Positions 1-6,300 are shown, counted from the stretch's first letter. The stretch: DNA of 6,519 bases from REEB95 sp035632395 (GCA_035632395.1 DASQGX010000160.1:1-6519); one strand, 5' to 3'. Program-made: numbers and translations. Notes: generated from the sequence alone by a model not told the origin.

Positions 1-1384
1 GGAAAGCCATCTCGTCGACACTCAGCCCGACGGGACGTGCCTCCTCTATATCGACCGTCACCTGGTGCACGAGGTGACCAGCCCGCAGGCGTTCGAAGGC
101 CTGCGCGCTTCGGGCCGCGGCGTGCGCCGGCCTGACGCCACGATAGCGGTCGCCGACCACAACGTGCCGACGACCGACCGGTCGCGTGGCATCGAAGAGC
201 CGGAATCGCGCAAGCAGGTTGAGACGCTGGAGCGCAACGTCAAGGAATTCGGCATTCCGTATTTCGGGCTTAACGACGTTCGCCAGGGCATCGTCCACAT
301 CATCGGTCCCGAGCAGGGCATGACCCAGCCGGGCATGACCATCGTCTGCGGCGACAGCCACACCGCGACACATGGCGCGTTCGGCGCCCTCGCCTTCGGC
401 ATCGGCACGTCCGAGGTCGAACACGTTCTGGCGACGCAGACGCTGATCCAGCGCCGGGCCAAGAATATGCTGATCGAGATCGACGGCGAGTTGCCTCTGG
501 GTGTGACGGCGAAGGACCTGATCCTCGCCGTCATCGGCAAGATCGGCACCGCCGGCGGTACCGGCCATGTCATCGAATATGCCGGCAGCGCCATCCGTGG
601 CCTGTCGATGGAAGGCCGCATGACGGTGTGCAACATGTCGATCGAAGCTGGGGCACGCGCCGGCCTGATCGCGCCGGATGAGACGACCTTCGAATATCTC
701 AAAGGCCGGCCGCACGCGCCCAAGGGCGGTGCATGGGAACAGGCGCTGGCGTTCTGGAAGACGCTGCCGTCGGATCGCGGTGCGCGTTACGATACCGTCG
801 TCAAGCTCGATGCGGCGCAAATCATCCCGCAGGTCACCTGGGGCACGAGCCCTGAAGACGTGCTGCCGATCACCGGCTCGGTGCCGAATCCGGCGGCGGT
901 TGCCGACGCCAACAAGCGCGCAGCGATGGAACGCTCGCTGCAATATATGGGATTGACGCCCGGCACGCGTCTCACCGACGTGCCGGTACAGCAGGTGTTC
1001 ATCGGCTCGTGCACCAACGCGCGCATCGAGGATCTGCGCGCCGCGGCGGCGATCGCCAAGGGCCGCAAGGTCGCTGCCGGCGTCAACGCGCTGGTGGTGC
1101 CGGGTTCGGGCTTGGTGAAGCACCAGGCCGAAGAAGAGGGACTCGACCGCGTCTTCATCGAGGCCGGATTCGAATGGCGCGAAGCCGGCTGTTCGATGTG
1201 CCTGGCGATGAACGCCGACCGACTCGAACCGGGCGAACGGTGCGCTTCCACGTCAAACCGCAATTTCGAAGGTCGCCAAGGCCGCGGCGGACGGACGCAC
1301 CTGATGAGCCCGGCGATGGCTGCGGCCGCCGCGGTGACCGGCAAACTGGCGGATGTCCGGGCTCTGGGACCTACCCGCCGCTAA
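1..1384 (+). CDS. leuC: 3-isopropylmalate dehydratase large subunit, 5' end cut by window edge
   Basis: Large subunit of isopropylmalate isomerase, which with LeuD converts 2-isopropylmalate to 3-isopropylmalate in cytoplasmic leucine synthesis. The frame is open from base 2 (base 1 ends the previous codon) and starts ESHLVDTQPDGTCLLYIDRH, normal LeuC N-terminal sequence, so about ten residues are missing; the GTG at 65 is internal, not the start. The 460 visible residues fit a family of about 466-470. Signatures seen: DHNVPTTDR, the GDSHT..HGAFGALAFGIGTSEVEHVLATQ block, SMEGRMTVCNMSIE, and the 4Fe-4S ligands, Cys in GSCTN (visible codon 337) and both Cys of GCSMC (codons 397 and 400), followed by RCASTSNRNFEGRQG. 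The frame is intact to TAA. No intrinsic terminator follows; the PHO box of pstS begins 12 bases after the stop. The partner leuD lies about 1.35 kb downstream, beyond pstS. Confidence 0.97.
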   Translation, partial: ESHLVDTQPDGTCLLYIDRHLVHEVTSPQAFEGLRASGRGVRRPDATIAVADHNVPTTDRSRGIEEPESRKQVETLERNVKEFGIPYFGLNDVRQGIVHIIGPEQGMTQPGMTIVCGDSHTATHGAFGALAFGIGTSEVEHVLATQTLIQRRAKNMLIEIDGELPLGVTAKDLILAVIGKIGTAGGTGHVIEYAGSAIRGLSMEGRMTVCNMSIEAGARAGLIAPDETTFEYLKGRPHAPKGGAWEQALAFWKTLPSDRGARYDTVVKLDAAQIIPQVTWGTSPEDVLPITGSVPNPAAVADANKRAAMERSLQYMGLTPGTRLTDVPVQQVFIGSCTNARIEDLRAAAAIAKGRKVAAGVNALVVPGSGLVKHQAEEEGLDRVFIEAGFEWREAGCSMCLAMNADRLEPGERCASTSNRNFEGRQGRGGRTHLMSPAMAAAAAVTGKLADVRALGPTRR

Positions 1385-1396
1385 ACGCCGGTCCGG

Positions 1397-1436
1397 CTGT
1401 CATAATTCCGTCATTGGACTGTAAGATTTCCGTCTT
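1397..1436 (+). promoter_or_regulatory. Tandem PHO box (PhoB binding site) upstream of pstS
   Basis: Four 7-bp direct repeats start at 1397 (CTGTCAT), 1408 (CCGTCAT), 1419 (CTGTAAG) and 1430 (CCGTCTT), an exact 11-bp period with 4-bp spacers. The first pair, CTGTCATAATTCCGTCAT, is close to the known PhoB consensus of two CTGTCAT repeats separated by an AT-rich 4-mer; the second pair is more degenerate. The candidate -10 lies 10 bases after the last repeat, as expected where PhoB replaces the -35 element. The inference is that phosphate starvation, through PhoR/PhoB, activates pstS. The gene content agrees strongly with this reading. Confidence 0.85.
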
Positions 1437-1446
1437 CCGATGCTCC

Positions 1447-1452
1447 TAGAGT
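1447..1452 (+). promoter_or_regulatory. Candidate -10 element of the Pho-dependent pstS promoter
   Basis: TAGAGT matches TATAAT at four of six positions and lies 10 bp downstream of the last PHO repeat. No good -35 hexamer is present at the usual distance, as is typical of PhoB class promoters. Transcription would start near 1458-1460, giving a leader of about 60 nt. The position is inferred from spacing only. Confidence 0.55.
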
Positions 1453-1458
1453 CCCGGC

Positions 1459-1491
1459 GTCGCGTGCGTGGCGACATGGTCGTGCACGACC
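1459..1491 (+). repeat. Two adjacent inverted repeats in the pstS leader
   Basis: The first has arms GTCGC (1459-1463) and GCGAC (1471-1475) with a 7-nt loop. The second, GGTCGTGCACGACC (1478-1491), is a perfect 14-bp palindrome. They lie between the predicted transcription start and the Shine-Dalgarno sequence GAGGGG (1506-1511). They could be mRNA 5' stems, a DNA operator, or chance in GC-rich DNA. No T-tract follows, so they do not look like an attenuator. Confidence 0.45.
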
Positions 1492-1518
1492 GATAACTCA
1501 CAACTGAGGGGCTTCGTT

Positions 1519-2574
1519 ATGAAACATCGAATTCTTTGGGGGCTGGCCGGCTTGCTGGCAGGAGCCCTGATCGCGACATCGGCGCAAGCGAAAGATTTGA
1601 ACGGCGCAGGCGGCACCGCGATTTATCCGGTGCTCGCCAAGTGGGCCGACGCCTATCACAGCAAGACTGGCATCGCCGTGAATTATCAGGCGATCGGTTC
1701 GGGCGGCGGCATCAAGCAGATCACTGCCAAGACTGTCGACTTCGCCAACAGCGACAAGCCGCTGAAGCCGGACGAGCTGGCCAAGATGGACGTTGCGCAA
1801 TTCCCGGCGGTGATCATCTCGATCACACCGGTCGTCAACCTCCCGGGGATCAAGCCCGGCGAGATGGTTCTCGACGGCCCGACGCTCGCCGACATCTATC
1901 TCGGCAAGATCACCTATTGGGATAACGCCGCGATCAAGAAGCTGAACCCGCACGTCAAGCTGCCGCACATGGGTATCTCGGTTGTCCATCGTTCGGACGG
2001 ATCGGGCACCACGTTCAACTTCACCAATTACCTGGGCAAGGTCAGCCCGGAATGGCAGCAGAAAGTCGGTGACGACGTGTCGGTCGAATGGCCGGTTGGC
2101 GTCGGCGGCAAAGGCAATGCCGGTGTCGCCTCCAACGTCCAGCAGGTCAAAGGCTCGATCGGCTACGTCGAGTACGCCTATGTGATGGAAAACCATCTGA
2201 CCTATACCCGGATGGTCAACAAGGCGGGCAAGACGCTGGCCCCGACGATGGACTCGTTCCAGGCGGCGGCAGCGAACGCCGATTTCAGCAAGGTCCAGGA
2301 CTTCTACCTGATCCTGACCGATCAGCCCGGCGAGAAGAGCTGGCCGATCACTGCCGCGACCTACATGCTGATGCGCAAGGACTACGCGGCCGATCAGAAT
2401 GAGCCGGTGCTCAAGTTCCTCGACTGGTGCCTGAAGAACGGCCAGGAGCAGGCCCGCGCGCTCGATTACGTCCCGCTGCCGAATAACGTCGTGCAGCAAA
2501 TCGAAGCGTCGTGGAGCCGCGACTTCAAGGGCGCGGACGGCAAACCGATCTGGACGGCGTCGGCGGCGAAGTAG
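1519..2574 (+). CDS. pstS: Periplasmic phosphate-binding protein of the Pst ABC transporter
   Basis: Captures inorganic phosphate in the periplasm and delivers it to the PstABC importer. The start at 1519 is chosen because GAGGGG lies 7 bases before it and the product then begins with a classic Sec signal peptide: MKHR, a hydrophobic core at about residues 5-19, and ATSAQA with cleavage probably after Ala24; the open frame extends upstream to 1468 but would bury this signal. It has 351 residues, normal for the family. Conserved ligand-site positions by comparison with E. coli PstS: Thr33 in GAGGT, Ser61 in IGSGGG, Asp79 in SDKPL, and R158, D160, S162, G163, T164 in HRSDGSGT. The E. coli GATFPAP motif is replaced by GGTAIYP. 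Also conserved are KITYWD, GVGGKGNAGVA, GSIGYVEYAY and WPITAATYMLM. No pstCAB or phoU lies beside it; it has its own PHO box and terminator, so it is a single-gene unit. Confidence 0.95.
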   Translation: MKHRILWGLAGLLAGALIATSAQAKDLNGAGGTAIYPVLAKWADAYHSKTGIAVNYQAIGSGGGIKQITAKTVDFANSDKPLKPDELAKMDVAQFPAVIISITPVVNLPGIKPGEMVLDGPTLADIYLGKITYWDNAAIKKLNPHVKLPHMGISVVHRSDGSGTTFNFTNYLGKVSPEWQQKVGDDVSVEWPVGVGGKGNAGVASNVQQVKGSIGYVEYAYVMENHLTYTRMVNKAGKTLAPTMDSFQAAAANADFSKVQDFYLILTDQPGEKSWPITAATYMLMRKDYAADQNEPVLKFLDWCLKNGQEQARALDYVPLPNNVVQQIEASWSRDFKGADGKPIWTASAAK

Positions 2575-2608
2575 TCCGCAGTGCGCTTTTCCAGCTTACG
2601 TTAACGAC

Positions 2609-2640
2609 GAGGCCGGGACCCAGTCCTGGCCTCTTTCTTT
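2609..2640 (+). terminator. Rho-independent terminator after pstS
   Basis: An 11-bp stem pairs GAGGCCGGGAC (2609-2619) with GTCCTGGCCTC (2623-2633), with one G-U pair and the 3-nt loop CCA, and is followed by TTTCTTT (2634-2640). It lies 35 bases after the pstS stop. It is a strong intrinsic terminator that should isolate pstS, and any read-through from leuC, from leuD-leuB. Confidence 0.9.
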
Positions 2641-2677
2641 GCCGGTCCGCCGGCGACGGCCTGCGGCCATAGCAGCC

Positions 2678-2706
2678 TTGCCATGGCGGCCGGGCTCCGC
2701 TACACC
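2678..2706 (+). promoter_or_regulatory. Candidate sigma-70 type promoter for leuD-leuB
   Basis: TTGCCA (2678-2683, five of six to TTGACA), a 17-bp spacer and TACACC (2701-2706) in a GCTACA context resemble housekeeping promoters of alphaproteobacteria. It lies between the pstS terminator and leuD, where a promoter is needed. Predicted start is near 2713, giving a short leader of about 20 nt with no room for a leucine attenuator peptide. The -10 is weak, so the call is tentative. Confidence 0.5.
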
Positions 2707-2734
2707 CGGGCGCGCATTTCCGATCGGACGGGCT

Positions 2735-3340
2735 ATGCAGAAGTTCACCACGCTGACCGGCGTCGCCGCGCCGCTGCCGATGATCAATGTCGACACCGAC
2801 AAGATCATCCCCAAGCAATACCTTAAGACCATCGAACGGACGGGCTTGGGCAAGGCGCTGTTCGACGAGCTGCGCTACAATTCCGATGGTTCCGAGAAGC
2901 CCGATTTTGTGCTCAACCAGCCGGCCTACCGCAAGGCCGAGATCCTGATCGCGGGTGAGAATTTCGGCTGCGGTTCGTCGCGCGAGCATGCGCCGTGGGC
3001 GCTTTTGGATTTCGGCATCCGCGCGGTCATTGCGCCAAGCTTCGCCGATATCTTCCACAGCAACTGCTTCAAGAACGGCATCCTTCCGATCGTGTTGCCG
3101 GCGGAAACCGTCGCGCACCTCATGGACGACGCGCGCAAGGGATCGAATGCGCGACTCACCGTCGATCTGGCGAGCCAGACCATCATCCGTCCCGACGGCC
3201 AGACGGTGCATTTCGAAATCGACCAATTCCGCAAGCATTGCCTGCTCGACGGCCTCGACGATATCGGGCTGACGCTCAAGAAAGAGCCGGCAATCGCCAA
3301 ATTCGAGGATCGGCGCAAGCAGGCACAGCCCTGGCTCTGA
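2735..3340 (+). CDS. leuD: 3-isopropylmalate dehydratase small subunit
   Basis: Small (swivel-domain) subunit of isopropylmalate isomerase, completing the active site with LeuC in leucine synthesis. The start at 2735 (ATG, MQKFTTLTGVAAPLPMINVD) gives 201 residues, the same length as E. coli LeuD; the open frame extends upstream to 2639 but that part is not LeuD-like and overlaps the promoter region and the end of the terminator. A weak GGA lies 6 bases before the ATG. Family motifs: NVDTDKIIPKQYLK (about residues 18-31), GENFGCGSSREHAPWALLDFG (substrate-recognition region, about 72-92), and APSFADIFHSNCFKNGILPI (about 99-118). It is followed after 26 bases by leuB, so the two are probably one transcript. 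Confidence 0.97.
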   Translation: MQKFTTLTGVAAPLPMINVDTDKIIPKQYLKTIERTGLGKALFDELRYNSDGSEKPDFVLNQPAYRKAEILIAGENFGCGSSREHAPWALLDFGIRAVIAPSFADIFHSNCFKNGILPIVLPAETVAHLMDDARKGSNARLTVDLASQTIIRPDGQTVHFEIDQFRKHCLLDGLDDIGLTLKKEPAIAKFEDRRKQAQPWL

Positions 3341-3366
3341 CGGCCGTCCGTTTCACGAGAGGACCC

Positions 3367-4476
3367 ATGGCATCCAACCGGAAGATTCTGCTGTTGCCGG
3401 GCGACGGCATCGGCCCCGAGGTGACGCGTCAGGCGGCGCGCGTGCTCGAGTATTTCGACAAGCGGCGCATCGCCAGCTTCGAGGTCAAGGAAGACTTGGT
3501 CGGCGGCGCCGCGATCGACAAGCACGGCACGCCATTGACCGAAGCGGCGATGAAGGCGGCGCTCGAGGCCGACGCGATCCTGCTGGGTGCGGTCGGCGGC
3601 CCCAAGTGGGACAATCTGCCGTTCGCCCAGAAGCCTGAACGCGGCCTGCTGCGGCTGCGCAAGGATATGCAGTTGTTCGCCAATCTGCGGCCGGCATTCG
3701 TCTTCTCGGCCTTGGTCGATGCCTCGACGCTCAAGCGCGAAGTCGTCGAAGGCCTCGACATGATCATCGTCCGCGAGTTGACCGGCGGCGTATATTTCGG
3801 CGAGCCGCGCGGCATCAGCAATCTTCCGGACGGTAGCCGCAAGGGCATCAACACTCAGGTCTACACCACCGGCGAAATCGTGCGTGTGGCGCGCGTCGCT
3901 TTCGAGCTGGCGCGTAAGCGCGGCAAGCGTGTCTGCTCGGTCGAGAAGGCCAACGTAATGGAAGCGGGCGTGCTGTGGCGCGAGGAAGTGACCAAGCTGC
4001 ACGCCGCCGAATATTCCGACGTTCAGCTCAGCCACATGTATGCGGACAATTGCGCGATGCAGCTCGTGCGCAATCCGAAACAGTTCGACGTCATCGTCAC
4101 CGACAATCTGTTCGGCGACATCCTGTCGGACTGCGCGGCGATGCTGACCGGATCGCTCGGCATGCTGCCGTCGGCCTCGCTCGGTGCGCCGGACCGCAGC
4201 GGCCGGCGCAAGGCGCTTTACGAGCCGGTGCACGGCAGTGCGCCCGACATCACAGGCAAGAATCTGGCAAATCCGCTGGCTTCGATCCTATCGCTGGCGA
4301 TGATGTTGCGCTACTCGTTCGACATGGACAATGAAGCCAAGATGGTCGAAGAGGCGGTGGCCAAAGCGCTCGCCGGCGGCGCACGTACCGGCGATATCGC
4401 GCAGCCCGGCATGACCCGGATCTCAACCACGGAGATGGGCGACCGCATCCTCGGCGAGCTGCAGAAGCTGGCTTAG
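3367..4476 (+). CDS. leuB: 3-isopropylmalate dehydrogenase
   Basis: Catalyses NAD-dependent oxidation and decarboxylation of 3-isopropylmalate, the step after LeuCD, as a cytoplasmic homodimer needing Mg or Mn. It has 369 residues, normal for proteobacterial LeuB. GAGAGGA (3357-3363) lies just before the ATG. Motifs: LLPGDGIGPEV (residues 9-19), LRKDMQLFANLRP with substrate arginines R98 and R108, RELTGGVYFGEPRG with R136 and catalytic Y143, VEKANVMEAG with catalytic K194, D227 in YADN, and D251 and D255 in TDNLFGDILSD as metal ligands, then GSLGMLPSASLG and LYEPVHGSAPDITGKNLANP, part of the cofactor site. These assignments are by comparison with the characterised family. It lies 26 bases after leuD. 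Its TAG overlaps the stop of the convergent monooxygenase gene. Confidence 0.97.
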   Translation: MASNRKILLLPGDGIGPEVTRQAARVLEYFDKRRIASFEVKEDLVGGAAIDKHGTPLTEAAMKAALEADAILLGAVGGPKWDNLPFAQKPERGLLRLRKDMQLFANLRPAFVFSALVDASTLKREVVEGLDMIIVRELTGGVYFGEPRGISNLPDGSRKGINTQVYTTGEIVRVARVAFELARKRGKRVCSVEKANVMEAGVLWREEVTKLHAAEYSDVQLSHMYADNCAMQLVRNPKQFDVIVTDNLFGDILSDCAAMLTGSLGMLPSASLGAPDRSGRRKALYEPVHGSAPDITGKNLANPLASILSLAMMLRYSFDMDNEAKMVEEAVAKALAGGARTGDIAQPGMTRISTTEMGDRILGELQKLA

Positions 4477-5537
4477 GCCGCCTTGCGCTGGAACGACGGC
4501 GCGACCTGCTCGCTGAAGCGCGCCATTTCGTCTTTCACCTGCTGGTGCGGCTTGAGCCCGACGTTGAAGTAGAGGATGACCTCGCTAAAGCCGGCGGCTT
4601 CGACTTTCTTCAGCGTATCGGTGATCTGTTGTGCCGTGCCCAGCAGCACGGAATTTTCGGTCAGGTCCTCGGGTCGCACCTTGCCGAGCCGGTCCACCAT
4701 GTCGACGAAATACCGGTAGCTCGGCGGCGCCGTTTTGGGATCGCCCGGCAGCGCTGGAATGACGCATTCGCGGTAATAGCGAATCTGGCGCGCGCGCTGC
4801 GCCGCTTCCTGGTCTTTGGTGTCGGCGAAGTGGGTGAAATAGCTGCACATCAGGCGGCCCGGCTGGGTGCCGTATTTGGCGCACATCGTGTGATAGAGCT
4901 CGGCCACCTGCTTCAGGCCGCCGAAGGTCATTGCCGCGGCGAACGGCGCCACCACGACGCCGCAACCAAGCCGCGCGGCCAGCTCGATCGACGGCTTGGA
5001 GAACGATGCAACGTAAGCGGGGATCGGCTTCTGGACCGGCTGCGGCGTGATGCGCACGTTGTCGAAATGATAGTGCTTGCCGTGATGCGAGATGCGCTCA
5101 CCGCCCGCCGACCACAGCCGGCGCACGACCTCCATGCCTTCCTCGAAGATCGCCTGGTTGTCGTCGAAATCGACACGGAACGGCTCGTACTCGCGCCGGT
5201 CGTAGCCGCGGCCCGCGGCCCAATCGACGCGGCCGTTCGACAGTAGGTCGAGCGTCGCCCACTGCTCGGCGACGCGGATCGGGTGGTGCAGCGGCAGTAC
5301 CGTGACCGCCGGCGCCAGCCGGATGCGCTTCGACCGCGCCGCCAAATTGGCGAGCACGAGATCAGGGCAAGACAGCACGCCGAGCGAGTTGAAATGATGC
5401 TCGCCGATCCAGGCCGAATGGAAGCCGACCTGTTCGGCGTGCAGTGCTTCGTCGAGGATGTCCGACACGAATTGGTTGGCCGAGCGCGTGTTGTTTTCGT
5501 AGTGATTGTCGCTCAGCGTGAAGTAGCCGAATTCCAT
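4473..5537 (-). CDS. LLM-class (bacterial luciferase-like) flavin-dependent monooxygenase
   Basis: A 354-residue protein of the luciferase-like monooxygenase superfamily, which uses reduced flavin (FMNH2 or F420H2) and mostly oxygen to oxidise organic substrates; the substrate here cannot be named. Visible landmarks: the N-terminal strand MEFGYFTL, AEQVGFHSAWIGEHHF (about residues 34-49, the EHHF motif of LuxA-like proteins), AARSKRIRLAPAV (66-78), HHPIRVAEQWATLDLLSNGR then VDWAAGRGY (84-112), ITPQPVQKPIPAYVAS, and the late segment LGTAQQITDTLKKVEAAGF. No signal peptide or membrane segment is seen, so it is cytoplasmic. The start is supported by GGGGAGG on the minus strand (5550-5544), six bases before the ATG. 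It is divergent from a MarR regulator across an 88-bp gap with a palindrome, which suggests substrate- or product-responsive control. Its TAA overlaps the leuB stop. A separate flavin reductase, often required, is not present in the window. Confidence 0.92.
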   Translation of the reverse strand: MEFGYFTLSDNHYENNTRSANQFVSDILDEALHAEQVGFHSAWIGEHHFNSLGVLSCPDLVLANLAARSKRIRLAPAVTVLPLHHPIRVAEQWATLDLLSNGRVDWAAGRGYDRREYEPFRVDFDDNQAIFEEGMEVVRRLWSAGGERISHHGKHYHFDNVRITPQPVQKPIPAYVASFSKPSIELAARLGCGVVVAPFAAAMTFGGLKQVAELYHTMCAKYGTQPGRLMCSYFTHFADTKDQEAAQRARQIRYYRECVIPALPGDPKTAPPSYRYFVDMVDRLGKVRPEDLTENSVLLGTAQQITDTLKKVEAAGFSEVILYFNVGLKPHQQVKDEMARFSEQVAPSFQRKAA

Positions 5538-5590
5538 TGCGCGCCTCCCCTGCGTTCGGGCCGCATCTGGCGGCGGCCGCGTTCGGCCGG

Positions 5591-5620
5591 TTGACCCGAG
5601 TTTAATGCACGTGCAACTAT
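5591..5620 (+). promoter_or_regulatory. Candidate promoter of the MarR gene
   Basis: TTGACC (5591-5596, five of six to TTGACA) is followed after 18 bp by a poor -10, AACTAT (5615-5620). This would start transcription at about the ATG at 5626. An alternative -10, TTTAAT (5601-5606, five of six), lacks a -35 but would give a short leader. In both readings the palindrome at 5606-5615 overlaps the promoter. Confidence 0.35.
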
Positions 5621-5626
5621 TGTAAA
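5599..5626 (-). promoter_or_regulatory. Candidate promoter of the monooxygenase gene
   Basis: Read on the minus strand, TTTACA (5626-5621, five of six to TTGACA), a 16-bp spacer and TAAACT (5604-5599, four of six to TATAAT). Transcription would start near 5592, leaving a leader of about 55 nt. The TGCACGTGCA palindrome lies within the spacer, so a bound repressor would block polymerase. Confidence 0.45.
5606..5615. promoter_or_regulatory. Palindromic candidate operator TGCACGTGCA
   Basis: A perfect 10-bp palindrome in the divergent gap. A related ATGCA motif recurs exactly 21 bp downstream (ATGCAC at 5605, ATGCAA at 5626), about two helical turns away, and ATTG/CAAT arms surround the marR start (5619-5632). 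MarR proteins usually bind short palindromes overlapping the promoters of divergent targets, so this is the likely site. Binding is inferred, not shown. Confidence 0.5.
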
Positions 5627-6099
5627 TGCAATTTTCGAGCGGCTCCGCGGTGCGACAGTCTCACCTGAATCTGGACGAATACCTGCCCTATCTGGTCAAT
5701 CGTGTCGGCGTCGCGCTGGCGCTCGAGTTCGGCCGGCACGCGCTGGCGCGTTATCGTCTCAGCATCGAGATGTGGCGCGTGCTCGTCGTGCTGTCGGCCA
5801 ATGGCGGCCAGCGCCAGGTCGATCTCGGCGGCCTCACGAGCATCGACGCATCGACGCTGTCGCGAATGGTGACGCGGTTGGCGCGGCTCGGCTTCGTCGT
5901 CCGGCGCCGCTCAACCGCCGACAATCGCGAGGTCAAAGTCGCCTTGACCGCCAAAGGCCGTATCGCGCTGCGGCGCCTGATTCCGATCGCGCGGCGATAT
6001 GAGGATTCGGCTGCCGCCGGCCTTACGCCGGCCGAGCTCGCCGCCGTGAAGCGCACGCTGCGCGTCATGTATCGCAATTTGACGCCGCCGGCGCGCTGA
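5626..6099 (+). CDS. MarR-family transcriptional regulator
   Basis: A 157-residue winged-helix DNA-binding protein, probably a homodimeric repressor released by a small ligand. N-terminal and C-terminal helices (about residues 14-43 and 112-150) would form the dimer interface. The helix-turn-helix spans about 62-87, with the recognition helix DASTLSRMVTRLARLG, followed by the wing RRRSTADNREVKVALTAKG, which carries the conserved D99 and R101. It has no cysteine, so OhrR-type thiol sensing is excluded. The ATG at 5626 has no Shine-Dalgarno; GTG at 5650 (giving 149 residues, preceded by a weak GAGCGG) is an alternative, and the conserved fold starts after either. Divergence from the monooxygenase gene suggests it controls that gene and itself. 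The inducing ligand is unknown. Confidence 0.88.
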   Translation: MQFSSGSAVRQSHLNLDEYLPYLVNRVGVALALEFGRHALARYRLSIEMWRVLVVLSANGGQRQVDLGGLTSIDASTLSRMVTRLARLGFVVRRRSTADNREVKVALTAKGRIALRRLIPIARRYEDSAAAGLTPAELAAVKRTLRVMYRNLTPPAR

Positions 6100-6117
6100 C
6101 GCCGGTCGGCGTTTCTT
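6098..6117 (+). terminator. Weak possible terminator after the MarR gene
   Basis: The stem ACGCC (6099-6103) with GGCGT (6108-6112), extendable by a G-T pair, has the 4-nt loop GGTC and is followed by TTCTT. It overlaps the marR stop codon. The stem is short and the T-tract interrupted, so it may terminate only partly. Confidence 0.4.
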
Positions 6118-6300
6118 ACAATTCCAATCGCGCGTAGACGCCGCAGCGGGCTCTACAATCCACCGAGTTGCCGCCGGCCGCTACGCGCTCTACATCGCGT
6201 GCTTGTCTAAGGGCCGTTCGGCCAAGTCCTCGCCGGCCCCCAGCACGCACTGGTGCGATCAAGCAGCCGGAAAGGCGGTTAACACCGCCGTCAAACACGT
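6118..6300. other. Non-coding GC-rich stretch downstream of marR
   Basis: I see no convincing gene on either strand. Short open frames exist, but they have no Shine-Dalgarno sequence or recognisable family. The octamer GCTCTACA occurs twice (6150-6157 and 6187-6194), and GGCCGTTCGGCC (6212-6223) could form a tiny hairpin; neither has a clear meaning. Confidence 0.5.

Noticed and set aside
65..67. GTG as the start of leuC
   Set aside because: The upstream codons from base 2 encode typical LeuC sequence through LLYIDRH, so the real start lies left of the window.
58..723. Open frame of 221 codons on the minus strand opposite leuC
   Set aside because: It is antisense to conserved LeuC sequence, low in complexity (Arg, Pro, Ser rich) and matches no family I know.
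1386..1397. Hairpin GCCGGTCCGGC as a leuC terminator
   Set aside because: The stem is only 4 bp and is followed by the PHO box, not a T-tract.
1468..1518. N-terminal extension of pstS from an upstream start at 1468
   Set aside because: The extension covers the leader palindrome and Shine-Dalgarno and would bury the signal peptide. The ATG at 1519 has a well-placed GAGGGG.
1498..2499. Open frame of 333 codons on the minus strand opposite pstS
   Set aside because: It mirrors the pstS reading frame, has no recognisable domain, and the sense protein is fully conserved.
2926..4233. Long open frame of 435 codons on the minus strand opposite leuD and leuB
   Set aside because: It is antisense to two unambiguous enzymes and rich in Arg, Ala and His, as expected from the complement of GC-rich codons. 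It shows no family motifs.
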